From positions 62,001 through 126,000 of the forward strand of contig NZ_LR656174.1 of the NCBI RefSeq assembly GCF_902168435.1: 64,000 nucleotides of DNA. The letters are read 5' to 3'. Positions 17,448 to 26,211 of the stretch are shown piece after piece; positions within the stretch are counted from its first letter, which is position 1, and every line of letters starts with the position of its first letter. The notes beneath the pieces are model-generated. The model made no database searches, was not told the DNA's origin, and saw only the letters and a list, made by a program, of their open reading frames with translations. A program made the translations under genes and the position numbers. This DNA comes from Bacillus marasmi. GTDB taxonomy: Bacteria; Bacillota; Bacilli; Bacillales; Cytobacillaceae.

Positions 17448-19202
17448 TTATACTTGAACTGTCATTTTTCGACCAATTTCTTGCATTTGCTGAGGTTTTG
17501 AAAGCTGCGAGCATTCCTGAAAAGCGAAATGCTTACATCCTATACACTTATTGTAATTCAAATTAGTAAGTGCGAAATTAATGGCATCACCAGTATGTTC
17601 AAACAAATGGTTTTCCCCTAGCTCATGAATCAGTCCAGTTTTACGTATAACCTCCAATGGTTGTGCTTGAATCCCTGAAATCAAGATTTGACCACCCTGT
17701 TTTTGAAAATTATTCACAATGCTGGTTAATGTCCCCTCACCTGTTGTATCCATATATGGAACCTTACCCATTCGTAAAATCAACACTAGTGGTCGATGAT
17801 TAATCGTTGACATAATTGATTTTTCAAACATTTGGACTGCTCCAAAAAACAGTGCGCCTTCTATTGTAAAGATGCTAATCTGTGGGCAATCATGTCCTTC
17901 GTGAACAACATGTGGCTTTACCTTTTTTTGTTCTGAGTCCTGATCTGGCAATACTTTTGCTACTGTTAATAATCCACTCATTCGCTTAACAAAGAGAATA
18001 GCGGCTAATATTAAACCAACTTCAACTGCTGTTGTAAGGTTGGTGAAAACTGTTAATAAAAAGGTTGTAATTAAAATAAGCGAGTCACTTGATTTTGTTT
18101 GCAGAACATGGGCAAATTCCTTTCGTTCACTCATGTTCCAGGCTACGACCATCAGAATCGGAGCCATGCTCGCTAATGGAATGTGTGATGCAAATGGTGC
18201 AAATAACAATAGTACAAGGAGAACAATTAATCCGTGAATAATTCCTGATATCGGTGAAACTGCACCATTTTTGATATTAGTAGCTGTACGTGCAATCGCA
18301 CCTGTTGCAGGAATTCCACCAAATAATGGAGTGACCATGTTCGCGATACCCTGACCAATTAATTCTTTATTGCTATTATGCTTTGTCCCGGACATCCCGT
18401 CAGCTACTACAGCTGATAGTAAGGATTCAATTCCTCCGAGGATGGCGATGACAAATGCTGGTTGAAGCATTTTAATAATATTTTCTATTGTAAAATTTGG
18501 TAAGTGGAAGCTCGGAAGTTTATTTGGGATTTCTCCATAAGCTGATCCAATTGTTGCAACCTGTCCGGGAAAGAACACTGCTGCAAAGATTGTTGATATT
18601 AATAGCCCGATTATCGGTCCAGGGATTTTCGGAAACCACTTTGGAGAGAAGACGATAATCACCAGACAGATGACAGCTGTTAAGATGCTATATCCATTGA
18701 TCGTATGAATATGGAGAATAATTTCTTTAAGGTTGGCAATAAACTCTTCATGCTTCTTTATACCAGTTAATCCCAGGAAGCTTGAAACTTGCCCGGTAAA
18801 AATAATGACAGCTATCCCTGAGGTAAAGCCAATTGTAACTGGTCTAGGAATAAATTTTATTAGCGAACCCAATTTTAATATTCCCATTAACAGCAGCATG
18901 ACACCTGCTAAAAATCCAGCAATTAACAGGTTTTCATAACCATACGTCATTACAACTCCTAGTAGAACTGGGATGAATGCTCCTGTTGGCCCCGCGATTT
19001 GGAATTTTGAGCCTCCAAGTAACGAAATGAGTATCCCTGCAATAATCGTAGTATAAATACCATATTCCGGTTTTACACCTGATGCTATTGCAAAGGCCAT
19101 ACCAAGTGGGATGGCGATGACGCCAACTATTGTGCCTGATAAAAAGTCTTTACGAAGGCTATCCATTGAATAATTGTTACTTCTGCTCAAATAACGCATC
19201 AC
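17448..19202 (-). CDS. SulP-family anion transporter with STAS domain
   Basis: 584 residues. The N-terminal two thirds hold about 10-12 membrane segments with the SulP signature region GTIVGVIAIPLGMAFAIASGVKPEYGIYT and the loop QIAGPTGAFIPVL. A cytosolic STAS domain follows at about residues 435-550 (ISIFTIEGALFFGAVQMFE...RMGKVPYMDTTGEGTL). The tail carries CIGCKHFAFQEC, a cysteine cluster not usual in the family, which could bind a metal or respond to redox. The substrate may be sulfate or bicarbonate; the sequence does not decide. Start GTG 19202, or the ATG next to it, with GAGGT about 10 nt upstream. Co-oriented with the arsR-like gene. Confidence 0.88.
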   Translation of the reverse strand: MMRYLSRSNNYSMDSLRKDFLSGTIVGVIAIPLGMAFAIASGVKPEYGIYTTIIAGILISLLGGSKFQIAGPTGAFIPVLLGVVMTYGYENLLIAGFLAGVMLLLMGILKLGSLIKFIPRPVTIGFTSGIAVIIFTGQVSSFLGLTGIKKHEEFIANLKEIILHIHTINGYSILTAVICLVIIVFSPKWFPKIPGPIIGLLISTIFAAVFFPGQVATIGSAYGEIPNKLPSFHLPNFTIENIIKMLQPAFVIAILGGIESLLSAVVADGMSGTKHNSNKELIGQGIANMVTPLFGGIPATGAIARTATNIKNGAVSPISGIIHGLIVLLVLLLFAPFASHIPLASMAPILMVVAWNMSERKEFAHVLQTKSSDSLILITTFLLTVFTNLTTAVEVGLILAAILFVKRMSGLLTVAKVLPDQDSEQKKVKPHVVHEGHDCPQISIFTIEGALFFGAVQMFEKSIMSTINHRPLVLILRMGKVPYMDTTGEGTLTSIVNNFQKQGGQILISGIQAQPLEVIRKTGLIHELGENHLFEHTGDAINFALTNLNYNKCIGCKHFAFQECSQLSKPQQMQEIGRKMTVQV

Positions 19203-19228
19203 AAATATACCGACCTCACAATATTTAT

Positions 19229-19248
19229 ATATTTGAATTTTTGAATAT
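19229..19248. promoter_or_regulatory. Possible ArsR operator upstream of sulP
   Basis: ATATTTGAATTTTTGAATAT, 27 bp before the sulP start, has symmetric outer ATATT/AATAT arms and a direct TTTGAAT repeat. AT-rich imperfect palindromes at the promoter are what ArsR/SmtB proteins bind. Assignment to the neighbouring regulator is inference. Confidence 0.35.
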
Positions 19249-19359
19249 ACGAATTATGTTACTCCCGTTTACAGCAATTGTCTAGAAAAAAAGTTTGACA
19301 TTATTTGTCCAGTGAACATTAAGTTTTCTTGGTTTTTCTGCAAAAAAAATGTTTATTCG

Positions 19360-20220
19360 TCAAGCCTCATATCCGTTTAGAAAATAACGGAGAAGTTCTT
19401 TGTCATCCTCTGTTAATTCTCTTCCAAAAACGGATTGTACCTCTTGTTCAATTGATAAAAAATCACGACCAAGCTTATGTATGCTATTCATAATGGCTCT
19501 ACACTCTTGATTCTCCTGGATAAATTGTTGCCGAGTTATTGGAGCGTCAGTATGGGAATGCAAGTACCATTCTGCCTCATATTCCTCGAGGCGATTCATT
19601 AGCGGAATCAATTTCCCCGCTGTGTATTTCCTTTTTTTTGCATATATGTCACACGAAGTTGAATCACCCAAAAACATAAATCTTTCCTCTTCTATATAAA
19701 TAATTGTTGAATCTTCAGCATGATCTCCCCCAACATGTTCAATCCTGCAGGAAAGGTCGCCAAGATCTAAATAAAGCTCTTTATTAAATCCGATTGTAGG
19801 ATGAACGACTTGAATTTGTTCAATTGATTCTCCATATTCTTTCTTCATCATATCGGCACAGAATGATATTTCTTCATCTGTCTGTACTCTATAGTTTAGA
19901 GATGCTAAGTCCCATGATAAACCACTCAAATATTTTATTTTTTCAATTGTTTTATTTTGAGCTATGATAGGGATAGAAAGCTCAGACAAACCAAATATAT
20001 GATCCCAATGCCAATGAGTTAATAAAACCAATGATGGTGGTTTTACCCCTTGTTTCTCTAATTCACGCAAAAATAACTCAACATGATTGGGAGAATTTCC
20101 ACCATCCACCATTAATACATGTTTCTTTCCTACTATTGCTCCTAAAACGGGACGATCTGTTACGTGTGATGGTGTAAGATAATAGAGGTGATTTGAAAAC
20201 TTAATCAATTTTTGAGTCAT
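19360..20220 (-). CDS. Metallo-beta-lactamase-fold hydrolase
   Basis: About 286 residues, MBL fold with HWHWDH (HxHxDH, near residue 73), GGDHAEDS (third metal His) and FLGDST (bridging Asp); the last His is in LHSHTD. The dinuclear metal site is therefore complete. The substrate is not predictable; many relatives are glyoxalase II-like or quinolone-response enzymes. Start ATG 20220 was chosen for CGGAG 9 nt upstream. Divergent from cls, with 300 bp between them. Confidence 0.8.
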   Translation of the reverse strand: MTQKLIKFSNHLYYLTPSHVTDRPVLGAIVGKKHVLMVDGGNSPNHVELFLRELEKQGVKPPSLVLLTHWHWDHIFGLSELSIPIIAQNKTIEKIKYLSGLSWDLASLNYRVQTDEEISFCADMMKKEYGESIEQIQVVHPTIGFNKELYLDLGDLSCRIEHVGGDHAEDSTIIYIEEERFMFLGDSTSCDIYAKKRKYTAGKLIPLMNRLEEYEAEWYLHSHTDAPITRQQFIQENQECRAIMNSIHKLGRDFLSIEQEVQSVFGRELTEDDKELLRYFLNGYEA

Positions 20221-20387
20221 TAGCTTTTGCTCCGTTTCATTCTCAATCTGGTGACTTTTTTTGATCAATGTGATTTCTTTGTACCGAAACTAATTCGCCA
20301 AATCGCTCATATTTCCTTTTACATTTCAAAATATTCTGTTCAATACACATCATTTGCTTTTTCACTCACTTTATTAATCATCTTTTT

Positions 20388-20417
20388 TTGTAATCTTGCG
20401 TGGCAATGTGTTATAAG
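20388..20417 (+). promoter_or_regulatory. Putative cls promoter
   Basis: TTGTAA (20388-20393) and TATAAG (20412-20417) with an 18-bp spacer lie about 105 bp before cls. Confidence 0.4.
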
Positions 20418-20520
20418 TTAGAGAAGGAGAAATTTTATTTAAGCATATAGGGGAATCACTAATAATAAGGATTAGCATAGAAGTTCTACAATGGGTTAGA
20501 TTGTTGGAGAGGAGATAAAA

Positions 20521-21966
20521 ATGCAGATTGCAACCGTATTTTTAGGAATCTTAACGGTATTAAACATCATTTTGGCAGGTGTCGTAGTATTCCTAGAACG
20601 GCGTAATGTTAGTGCTACATGGGCATGGTTAATGGTCCTAATTTTTATACCTGTATTAGGTTTCATATTATATATTATTTTCGGACAAAATATGAGCCGC
20701 CGCAAAATTTTCAAATGGGATAAGCATGAACATACATATATACAGAGAGCTGTATTTGCTCAAATGAAATTAATTGAAGAAAATCGATCTGAATTTCGAA
20801 ATCCTGTTATTCAGAATTATAACGATTTGATTTTTTTACACTTAAATAATAACGAAGCACTGTATACAGAAAACAATTCATTATATATTTTCACCGATGG
20901 CCATGAAAAATTTGAAACACTCTTGAACGATATTAGGGCTGCAAAGGAACATGTACACCTTATATATTATATTATCCGCGATGATGAATTAGGTAGAAAA
21001 ATCTCCACCTTATTAGCAGAAAAAGCTAGACAAGGTGTCGAGGTCAGGGTTCTTTATGATGATAGTGGTTCACGGCATCTATCGAGACGTTTTAAAAGAC
21101 AAATTGAGCAAGCAGGAGGAATGATTGTACCATTCTTCCCTGGGAAAATCCCGCTAATAAACTTGCGGGTTAATTATCGTAATCATCGTAAACTGGCAAT
21201 TATTGATAGTAAAATTGGATATATCGGTGGTTTTAATATCGGCAATGAGTACCTTGGTTTAAATCAACGCTTCGGCTATTGGCGTGATACACATCTTAGG
21301 ATTGTTGGAGAGGCAGTAAATAGTCTCCAATCACGGTTTATGCTCGATTGGAATCAGGCAGCTAAGGTGAAAATTTCCTTTAAAGATTATTATTATCCAA
21401 CTCAAAAAAAGCATGGGGATATAGGGATTCAAATCGTTTCAAGTGGACCGGATTCAGAATGGGAACAAATAAAGCATGGTTATATTAAAATGATTTTATC
21501 TGCAAAGAAATATGTATATATACAAACACCATATCTAATTCCTGACGAGAGCTTACTGGACGCTTTAAAAATTGCCTCTTTATCTGGGGTTGATGTCCAA
21601 ATCATGATTCCAAATAAACCTGACCATCCTTTTGTGTACTGGGCAACTTATTCTAACGCTGGCCAATTATTACGAGCCGGCGTAAAAATTTTCACATACG
21701 AAAATGGTTTTCTCCATGCAAAAATGATTGTCGTTGACGGTAAAATTGCCTCAGTTGGCACAGCAAACATTGATGTTCGGAGCTTCCGCCTTAACTTTGA
21801 AGTGAACGCGTTTTTATACCACCCGGACATTGCCCAAAATTTAGCTACTATTTTCAATACAGATATTCGTTTATCTTCTGAACTAACCTTGGAAAAATAT
21901 CAAAAGCGTTCAATATTAATTCAAACAAAAGAATCCATATCACGATTATTATCACCAATCTTATAA
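20521..21966 (+). CDS. cls: Cardiolipin synthase
   Basis: 481 residues, phospholipase D superfamily. Two membrane helices at the N-terminus (about residues 4-24 and 33-54, with the NVSATWAWLMVL loop) are followed by two HKD motifs, NHRKLAIID near residue 220 and HAKMIVVDGK near residue 400. Length and layout match bacterial Cls of about 480-500 residues. It condenses two phosphatidylglycerol molecules to cardiolipin plus glycerol at the membrane. GGAGAGGAG lies about 7 nt before the ATG. Monocistronic with its own terminator. Confidence 0.95.
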   Translation: MQIATVFLGILTVLNIILAGVVVFLERRNVSATWAWLMVLIFIPVLGFILYIIFGQNMSRRKIFKWDKHEHTYIQRAVFAQMKLIEENRSEFRNPVIQNYNDLIFLHLNNNEALYTENNSLYIFTDGHEKFETLLNDIRAAKEHVHLIYYIIRDDELGRKISTLLAEKARQGVEVRVLYDDSGSRHLSRRFKRQIEQAGGMIVPFFPGKIPLINLRVNYRNHRKLAIIDSKIGYIGGFNIGNEYLGLNQRFGYWRDTHLRIVGEAVNSLQSRFMLDWNQAAKVKISFKDYYYPTQKKHGDIGIQIVSSGPDSEWEQIKHGYIKMILSAKKYVYIQTPYLIPDESLLDALKIASLSGVDVQIMIPNKPDHPFVYWATYSNAGQLLRAGVKIFTYENGFLHAKMIVVDGKIASVGTANIDVRSFRLNFEVNAFLYHPDIAQNLATIFNTDIRLSSELTLEKYQKRSILIQTKESISRLLSPIL

Positions 21967-21985
21967 AATAAAAATAAAAATTGTC

Positions 21986-22015
21986 AGCCAAGTATTGATA
22001 CTTGGCTTTATTTTG
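21986..22015 (+). terminator. cls terminator
   Basis: A perfect 9-bp stem AGCCAAGTA/TACTTGGCT with a TTGA loop, followed by TTATTTTGTTT. Confidence 0.9.
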
Positions 22016-22141
22016 TTTGTTAGAAAACTGAATATTTAAGCTATTGAATTTTTCTAAAAAAAGGTATATAGTATGATGTGATATAAATCACAGTGATAAA
22101 AGTCTCAAAACGAAACAGGAGATGGAGGAAAAACCAAGATT

Positions 22142-22801
22142 ATGAAAGTAAAAGGTGCAATAGTTCTTGTCATTCTTTTTTGCTTTGGTTTTTTTTATCA
22201 AAACACTGTTTTTGCGATGGTATTCACGACTCCAACCAACCCAATTATCAACGAACTCGGTCATGCACGTACTAAAGAGCACGGAATAATGACTGGAATA
22301 TCCTACTTCTTGATGAATACCTTTCACCATAATCCGTTTTTAACACCAAGTGATGTGGTTGAAAGCGACAATAACGAAATTCAAGCATTAGCTAAGCAAT
22401 TAACTGCCGATAAGGAAACTGAACTCGAAAAATCTAAAGCCATCTACACCTGGATTATTGAGAATATTGAATATGATGCTGATTACTATTTTCAAGTTCA
22501 ACATCTTACTGATTTTGATTTTGATTCAGCGGTAGAAACACTGCAAAAGCGAAAATCCATGTGCATGGGTTATGCACACTTAAATGCCGCCTTACATCGC
22601 GCAGTTGGAATCGAGACAAAGGTTGTATATGGAAATGAGCACGCCTGGAACGAAGTCCTCCTTGATGGTACGTGGCAAGACCAGGATTCAACCAAAGGTG
22701 CTGGCTTTATCGACAATCAAAATAGAAGATTTATTCCATCACCTTCTATGGAATATTTTACTTACTCAGGTTTAACAAAAGAAGGAGAATATTACTGGTA
22801 A
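22142..22801 (+). CDS. Secreted transglutaminase-like protein
   Basis: 219 residues. A signal peptide (MKVKGAIVLVILFCFGFF...TVFA) leads to a transglutaminase-core domain. The catalytic triad can be read as Cys in SMCMGYAHLNAALHRAVGI, His in EHAWNEV, and Asp in DQDSTKG. The helix TADKETELEKSKAIYTWIIENIEYD before the core is standard for bacterial members. It may cross-link or hydrolyse peptides at the cell surface. GGAGG lies 13 nt before the ATG, a long spacing. Single gene with a terminator shared with the convergent gene. Confidence 0.85.
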   Translation: MKVKGAIVLVILFCFGFFYQNTVFAMVFTTPTNPIINELGHARTKEHGIMTGISYFLMNTFHHNPFLTPSDVVESDNNEIQALAKQLTADKETELEKSKAIYTWIIENIEYDADYYFQVQHLTDFDFDSAVETLQKRKSMCMGYAHLNAALHRAVGIETKVVYGNEHAWNEVLLDGTWQDQDSTKGAGFIDNQNRRFIPSPSMEYFTYSGLTKEGEYYW

Positions 22802-22820
22802 GGTACTACATAAATTTTTT

Positions 22821-22852
22821 AAGGGCTTCTCATCGCTGAGGAGCCCTTTTTG
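22821..22852. terminator. Bidirectional terminator
   Basis: AAGGGCTTCTCA pairs with TGAGGAGCCCTT (22821-22832 with 22837-22848; one mismatch that is a G-U on the minus strand), followed by TTTTTG on the plus strand. It lies between convergent genes. Confidence 0.85.
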
Positions 22853-22853
22853 A

Positions 22854-23504
22854 TTATTGAAAATCTACGCTGCTCATTTTATCCATATTGCTCGCAATCA
22901 TTGCAATAATTGTGCTCGCCTCTTCTCTACTAAAAATAAAATTAGACTCATCCTTTATTAATTCTTCTTCATCAGTCCAAATTCGATTTATCCTTCTTAA
23001 TACTCCGTCACCAGTCTCTGTAATAATCCCAAATTGATAGGTTACCTCAACTTCATCATCCTCGAGATAGGCCGTTACTTCTGGAGTTTCCCATTCTACT
23101 TCAATTTCTTCAAAAATGTCTTGAGCATCATCAGGTTCATCTAAGTAATAATCAACTTGCTGCTCGTCTTCCTCTTCATCCTCTAACTCATCATCATTAA
23201 TAAAATCGTGAAGACTCTCATGAACTGCGTCAACAATGTCCTCAATATCATATAAAACAACCCTCGATGTCTGTCCTAAATCTGGATCAAAGGACTCAAA
23301 AAAGAAGTCTTCATGTGCGGGATCATAGGAGAGCGTACAAAAATATACTCGCTCATCGTCTTCTGTTTCAACAAAAAATTCGATTCTCGGATACTTTGCA
23401 CCGCGTTCAACAGTCATATTTCCGACCTGGTCGTATTTCGCACAAATCGATTCAAGGTGGTCTTGAAGTTCACCACTAACTCGGTCAAACCATTCCAATG
23501 ACAT
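22854..23504 (-). CDS. Acidic hypothetical protein, 216 aa
   Basis: A 216-residue, very acidic protein with no recognised domain. An N-terminal part (LEWFDRVSGELQDHLESI) is followed by a globular region, a linker rich in Asp/Glu (NDDELEDEEEDEQQ near residue 110-120) and a C-terminal helical segment. No signal peptide. GGATGGGAT precedes the ATG at 6-8 nt. It is the downstream neighbour of the 94-residue hypothetical gene on the same strand (36 bp gap), so the two may be co-transcribed. Confidence 0.65.
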   Translation of the reverse strand: MSLEWFDRVSGELQDHLESICAKYDQVGNMTVERGAKYPRIEFFVETEDDERVYFCTLSYDPAHEDFFFESFDPDLGQTSRVVLYDIEDIVDAVHESLHDFINDDELEDEEEDEQQVDYYLDEPDDAQDIFEEIEVEWETPEVTAYLEDDEVEVTYQFGIITETGDGVLRRINRIWTDEEELIKDESNFIFSREEASTIIAMIASNMDKMSSVDFQ

Positions 23505-23540
23505 ATAGATCCCATCCTTTTGTAAATTAATTCTGCCAGT

Positions 23541-23825
23541 TTAACAATCCTGATGTTCACCATAAACCATGGAGAGCATATTCTCGGAATCAGGCGCCGA
23601 TACTTGTTTATAGTCTTTCGCAAATTGCTTTATGCTGTCACAAAAGCCAACGTTATCATCACCTATACTTTCGGCCCAACTAATAAAGTTTTGATAATCA
23701 TACATTGGATCATAGGAATTAAAGGTTGCGACTACTATATTAGGCGTCCCCATCGTTTTAACAACAATTCCATCATAGGTTTCAGGATTAATTCCATTAT
23801 AATTAGTACACGCAAAAAATATCAT
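23541..23825 (-). CDS. Hypothetical protein, 94 aa
   Basis: Begins MIFFACTNYNGINPETYDGIVV; the longer frame was trimmed by 20 codons because AGGGTGAG lies 5-7 nt before the ATG at 23825. A small alpha/beta-looking protein with no signal or membrane segment and no family I recognise. Followed at 36 bp by the acidic 216-residue gene. Confidence 0.55.
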   Translation of the reverse strand: MIFFACTNYNGINPETYDGIVVKTMGTPNIVVATFNSYDPMYDYQNFISWAESIGDDNVGFCDSIKQFAKDYKQVSAPDSENMLSMVYGEHQDC

Positions 23826-23916
23826 TTGTCTCACCCTTTTGTGTGACCTTAACTTTAGTTTGAACGACAAAAGTAAAAATATCATACATATATTTTCCCG
23901 TATGTTGTATAATCAT

Positions 23917-23952
23917 CAAAAAAAAACCCAAGGATTAATTTCCCTTGAGTTT
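23917..23952 (-). terminator. Terminator of the HesB-like gene
   Basis: On the minus strand AAACTCAAGG pairs with CCTTGGGTTT (one G-U) and is followed by a T run. Confidence 0.8.
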
Positions 23953-23960
23953 CCTCTTGT

Positions 23961-24266
23961 TTAGTGATGGTGATGATGTTGTTTCGATGGGTTTGTTATA
24001 ACAAATTCTTCCTTAGGCACTTGGAAATATTGAATCCAGACACCGTCCAAGAATTCATCTCGGGTATCCAAAATAATGTCAATTCCTTTATCTGTTTTTA
24101 CTATTTCATCGTGCTCAGTTGGTGTATCAAACTTTAAATCATAATGAGCGTGATCACCGTGCATATGGGTTACATAAACACGAATCATATTCCCCTGGGC
24201 AGCTTCGTTCTTTTCTAACATTTCTTTTAGTGCCTTTGCGGCTAATCGATTAATTTTACAATTCAT
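23961..24266 (-). CDS. HesB/IscA-like protein with natural His tail
   Basis: 101 residues resembling the HesB/IscA-like fold: an N-terminal helix AAKALKEMLEKNEAAQG, then IRVYVTHMHGDHAHYDLKFDTP and a C-terminal strand region. The three cysteines that bind Fe-S in IscA are absent; its only Cys is residue 3. It is rich in histidine (THMHGDHAHYD and a C-terminal run of five His as the final residues). Such a protein may bind a metal through histidine rather than carry a cluster. GGTGAG precedes the ATG. Confidence 0.7.
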   Translation of the reverse strand: MNCKINRLAAKALKEMLEKNEAAQGNMIRVYVTHMHGDHAHYDLKFDTPTEHDEIVKTDKGIDIILDTRDEFLDGVWIQYFQVPKEEFVITNPSKQHHHHH

Positions 24267-24405
24267 ATTTGCTCACCTTTTTTGTTTTTATTTTTATGAT
24301 AGCCGTTATGGTTGTGAAAAGCAAAAAAGGATGATGAAATAACATAATCGCATTTTGGTCATAGGATAAAGAAGTTTAATTAAATTCTGCAAACGAGGTG
24401 TTTTC

Positions 24406-25134
24406 ATGGGGTTGTTTATTAATAAAGAGCTTTATCCTCAGATTCACTTATCAACATCTGAACAAAAGGCGTCAAATCAAGAGGAATATCGTCATGATGC
24501 TATGTCTGAATTTCGTGAATTTCAAGAAACAATCAATCGAAAATTGACTCATTCTGTCGATGCCGTTCAAGAGCTGTTTCAGAAATCGACCACCACTCTG
24601 AAGGAACAGAATATGTCGCTTGTTGCATCCGTTGAAAATCAATGTTCAAATCAGCAAACAATTTTAAAAAACCTGGAAACATTAGAGACAACCGTTCTTG
24701 ACCATTTGGCCAAAATTAATGATGAGCAACAAAAATTGCTCAATGTGGCAAAACTTGATGAAGATCAACAACACGCGATTTTTGCACAATTAACAGTTCA
24801 GGATCAAAGAACACAAGATTTATTAGCAAAAATTACTGCTTTAAAAAACGATTCAGAACAGCTAAAACAGGAAGTTATCACTTCTAATAAAAAGTTATCT
24901 GAGAAAATTGAAGTTCAAGATGTATATCATCAAACAGTTATGGAGCGTATTCAAGCTCAAGAAGCTGTAACCTTTAAAATGAACCGACAGCTAGACAACC
25001 TCAAAGCAGTGATATTTGAAAGGATTGCTGATTTAGCAGATAAAATTGAATACCAATCTAAAAACACGATAAAAACACTATCTGGATTTTTTATTAAACC
25101 AGTCAAATCCAGTAGTGTTGAGACCAAAAAATAA
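24406..25134 (+). CDS. Coiled-coil protein, 242 aa
   Basis: A long helical protein: from about residue 25 to 220 the sequence follows heptad-like spacing (KLTHSVDAVQELFQKS, LETLETTVLDHLAKI, LLAKITALKNDSEQL), with many Gln, Glu and Lys. No signal peptide. A short GFF/IKPVK tail ends the protein. Function unknown. CGAGGTG lies about 7 nt before the ATG. It precedes the CorA-like gene by 74 bp, possibly in the same transcript. Confidence 0.65.
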   Translation: MGLFINKELYPQIHLSTSEQKASNQEEYRHDAMSEFREFQETINRKLTHSVDAVQELFQKSTTTLKEQNMSLVASVENQCSNQQTILKNLETLETTVLDHLAKINDEQQKLLNVAKLDEDQQHAIFAQLTVQDQRTQDLLAKITALKNDSEQLKQEVITSNKKLSEKIEVQDVYHQTVMERIQAQEAVTFKMNRQLDNLKAVIFERIADLADKIEYQSKNTIKTLSGFFIKPVKSSSVETKK

Positions 25135-25208
25135 ATACAAGCCAGTTTGGGAATAGTACGTTTATATCTAAACGAGCCTTTAATTTCATCGTCAAAAAGG
25201 AGGGTTTT

Positions 25209-26156
25209 ATGCTACTTTTCACTTCAACGACAGGCCAAATTAAAACAGTTCAATCATTTCATATTCCTCGTGATGACGATGAAATTCTCTGGTTTGGTCT
25301 TAGATGTGATATCCAAGACCCTAGCTTAACTCAAATAAAAATGCATGATCATGCAAAACAAAGCCTCCTCACCTTTTCTGACATCCCCAAGGTTAACGAG
25401 TACAAAAATGAAGCTGTTATTTGCTTAACCGCCTTGGATAACTCTTTTGAAACTGAAAAAATCAACATATTAGTTGGAAAAAATTACGTCATTACCATAG
25501 AAGAAAAAGGAATTATCGGATTAAAGGATTCCTTAACAAAACTATTTAACGAAGAGCAAATGAGAATGTCTCATACTGGGCATATCCTTTTTCATATTAT
25601 TAATGTCATTTCAGCAAATTACTTGGCTGCTATAGATGAAATTGCGGATGAAATCCTCAATCTAGAAAAGAGTGTGTTTAAAGACCCATTTGAAAATAGG
25701 ATAGGCAAAACTGCATATCGCTGGAAAACAAAGCTCCACGAGCTAAGGCAGATTATCGAGCCCCAGGAGTCAGTCATCAAAGAAATTGTTACAAAGGAAT
25801 TCCCGTATACGAATGAAGAATCAACTTATTATTTTCAAGATATTGAAAGTGATTATTCAAGAATTATCAGTGCCATTGATACGTTCAAAGAAAATTTAGT
25901 CAGCATATATAATTTGCAAATGTCCTTAAAAGCAGATCATTCAAATGCCATCATGAAAACTTTAACTTTGGTTAGTGTCATATTTATTCCAATGACGTTT
26001 ATTGCAGGACTATATGGAATGAACTTTGAGAAAATGCCAGAATTATCTTGGCACTACGGTTATCCGGCGGCGTTAATTGTGATGTTTGGCGGAGGTTTAT
26101 CAATTGCAATGTTCTTTAGAATAAAAGGTTGGTGGGGAAAAAATGAAGGAAAATAG
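25209..26156 (+). CDS. CorA-family divalent cation transporter
   Basis: 315 residues. A cytosolic alpha/beta N-terminus and long helical stalk are followed by two C-terminal membrane helices. The first ends in the selectivity signature YGMN (ALTLVSVIFIPMTFIAGLYGMNF), and the short outside loop EKMPELSWHYGYP precedes helix two. This is the 2-TM-GxN family, which moves Mg2+ or other divalent ions. AGGAGG lies about 6 nt before the ATG. The length is typical. Convergent with the formate dehydrogenase gene, sharing a terminator. Confidence 0.88.
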   Translation: MLLFTSTTGQIKTVQSFHIPRDDDEILWFGLRCDIQDPSLTQIKMHDHAKQSLLTFSDIPKVNEYKNEAVICLTALDNSFETEKINILVGKNYVITIEEKGIIGLKDSLTKLFNEEQMRMSHTGHILFHIINVISANYLAAIDEIADEILNLEKSVFKDPFENRIGKTAYRWKTKLHELRQIIEPQESVIKEIVTKEFPYTNEESTYYFQDIESDYSRIISAIDTFKENLVSIYNLQMSLKADHSNAIMKTLTLVSVIFIPMTFIAGLYGMNFEKMPELSWHYGYPAALIVMFGGGLSIAMFFRIKGWWGKNEGK

Positions 26157-26180
26157 AATAGAGTTTATGAATAGGATAAA

Positions 26181-26208
26181 AAACCAGGAGAATCTCCTGG
26201 TTTTTTCA
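26181..26208. terminator. Bidirectional terminator corA/fdh
   Basis: A perfect 10-bp stem AAACCAGGAG/CTCCTGGTTT (26181-26190 with 26194-26203) with a 3-nt loop and a T run. It lies between convergent genes. Confidence 0.92.
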
Positions 26209-26211
26209 TGC

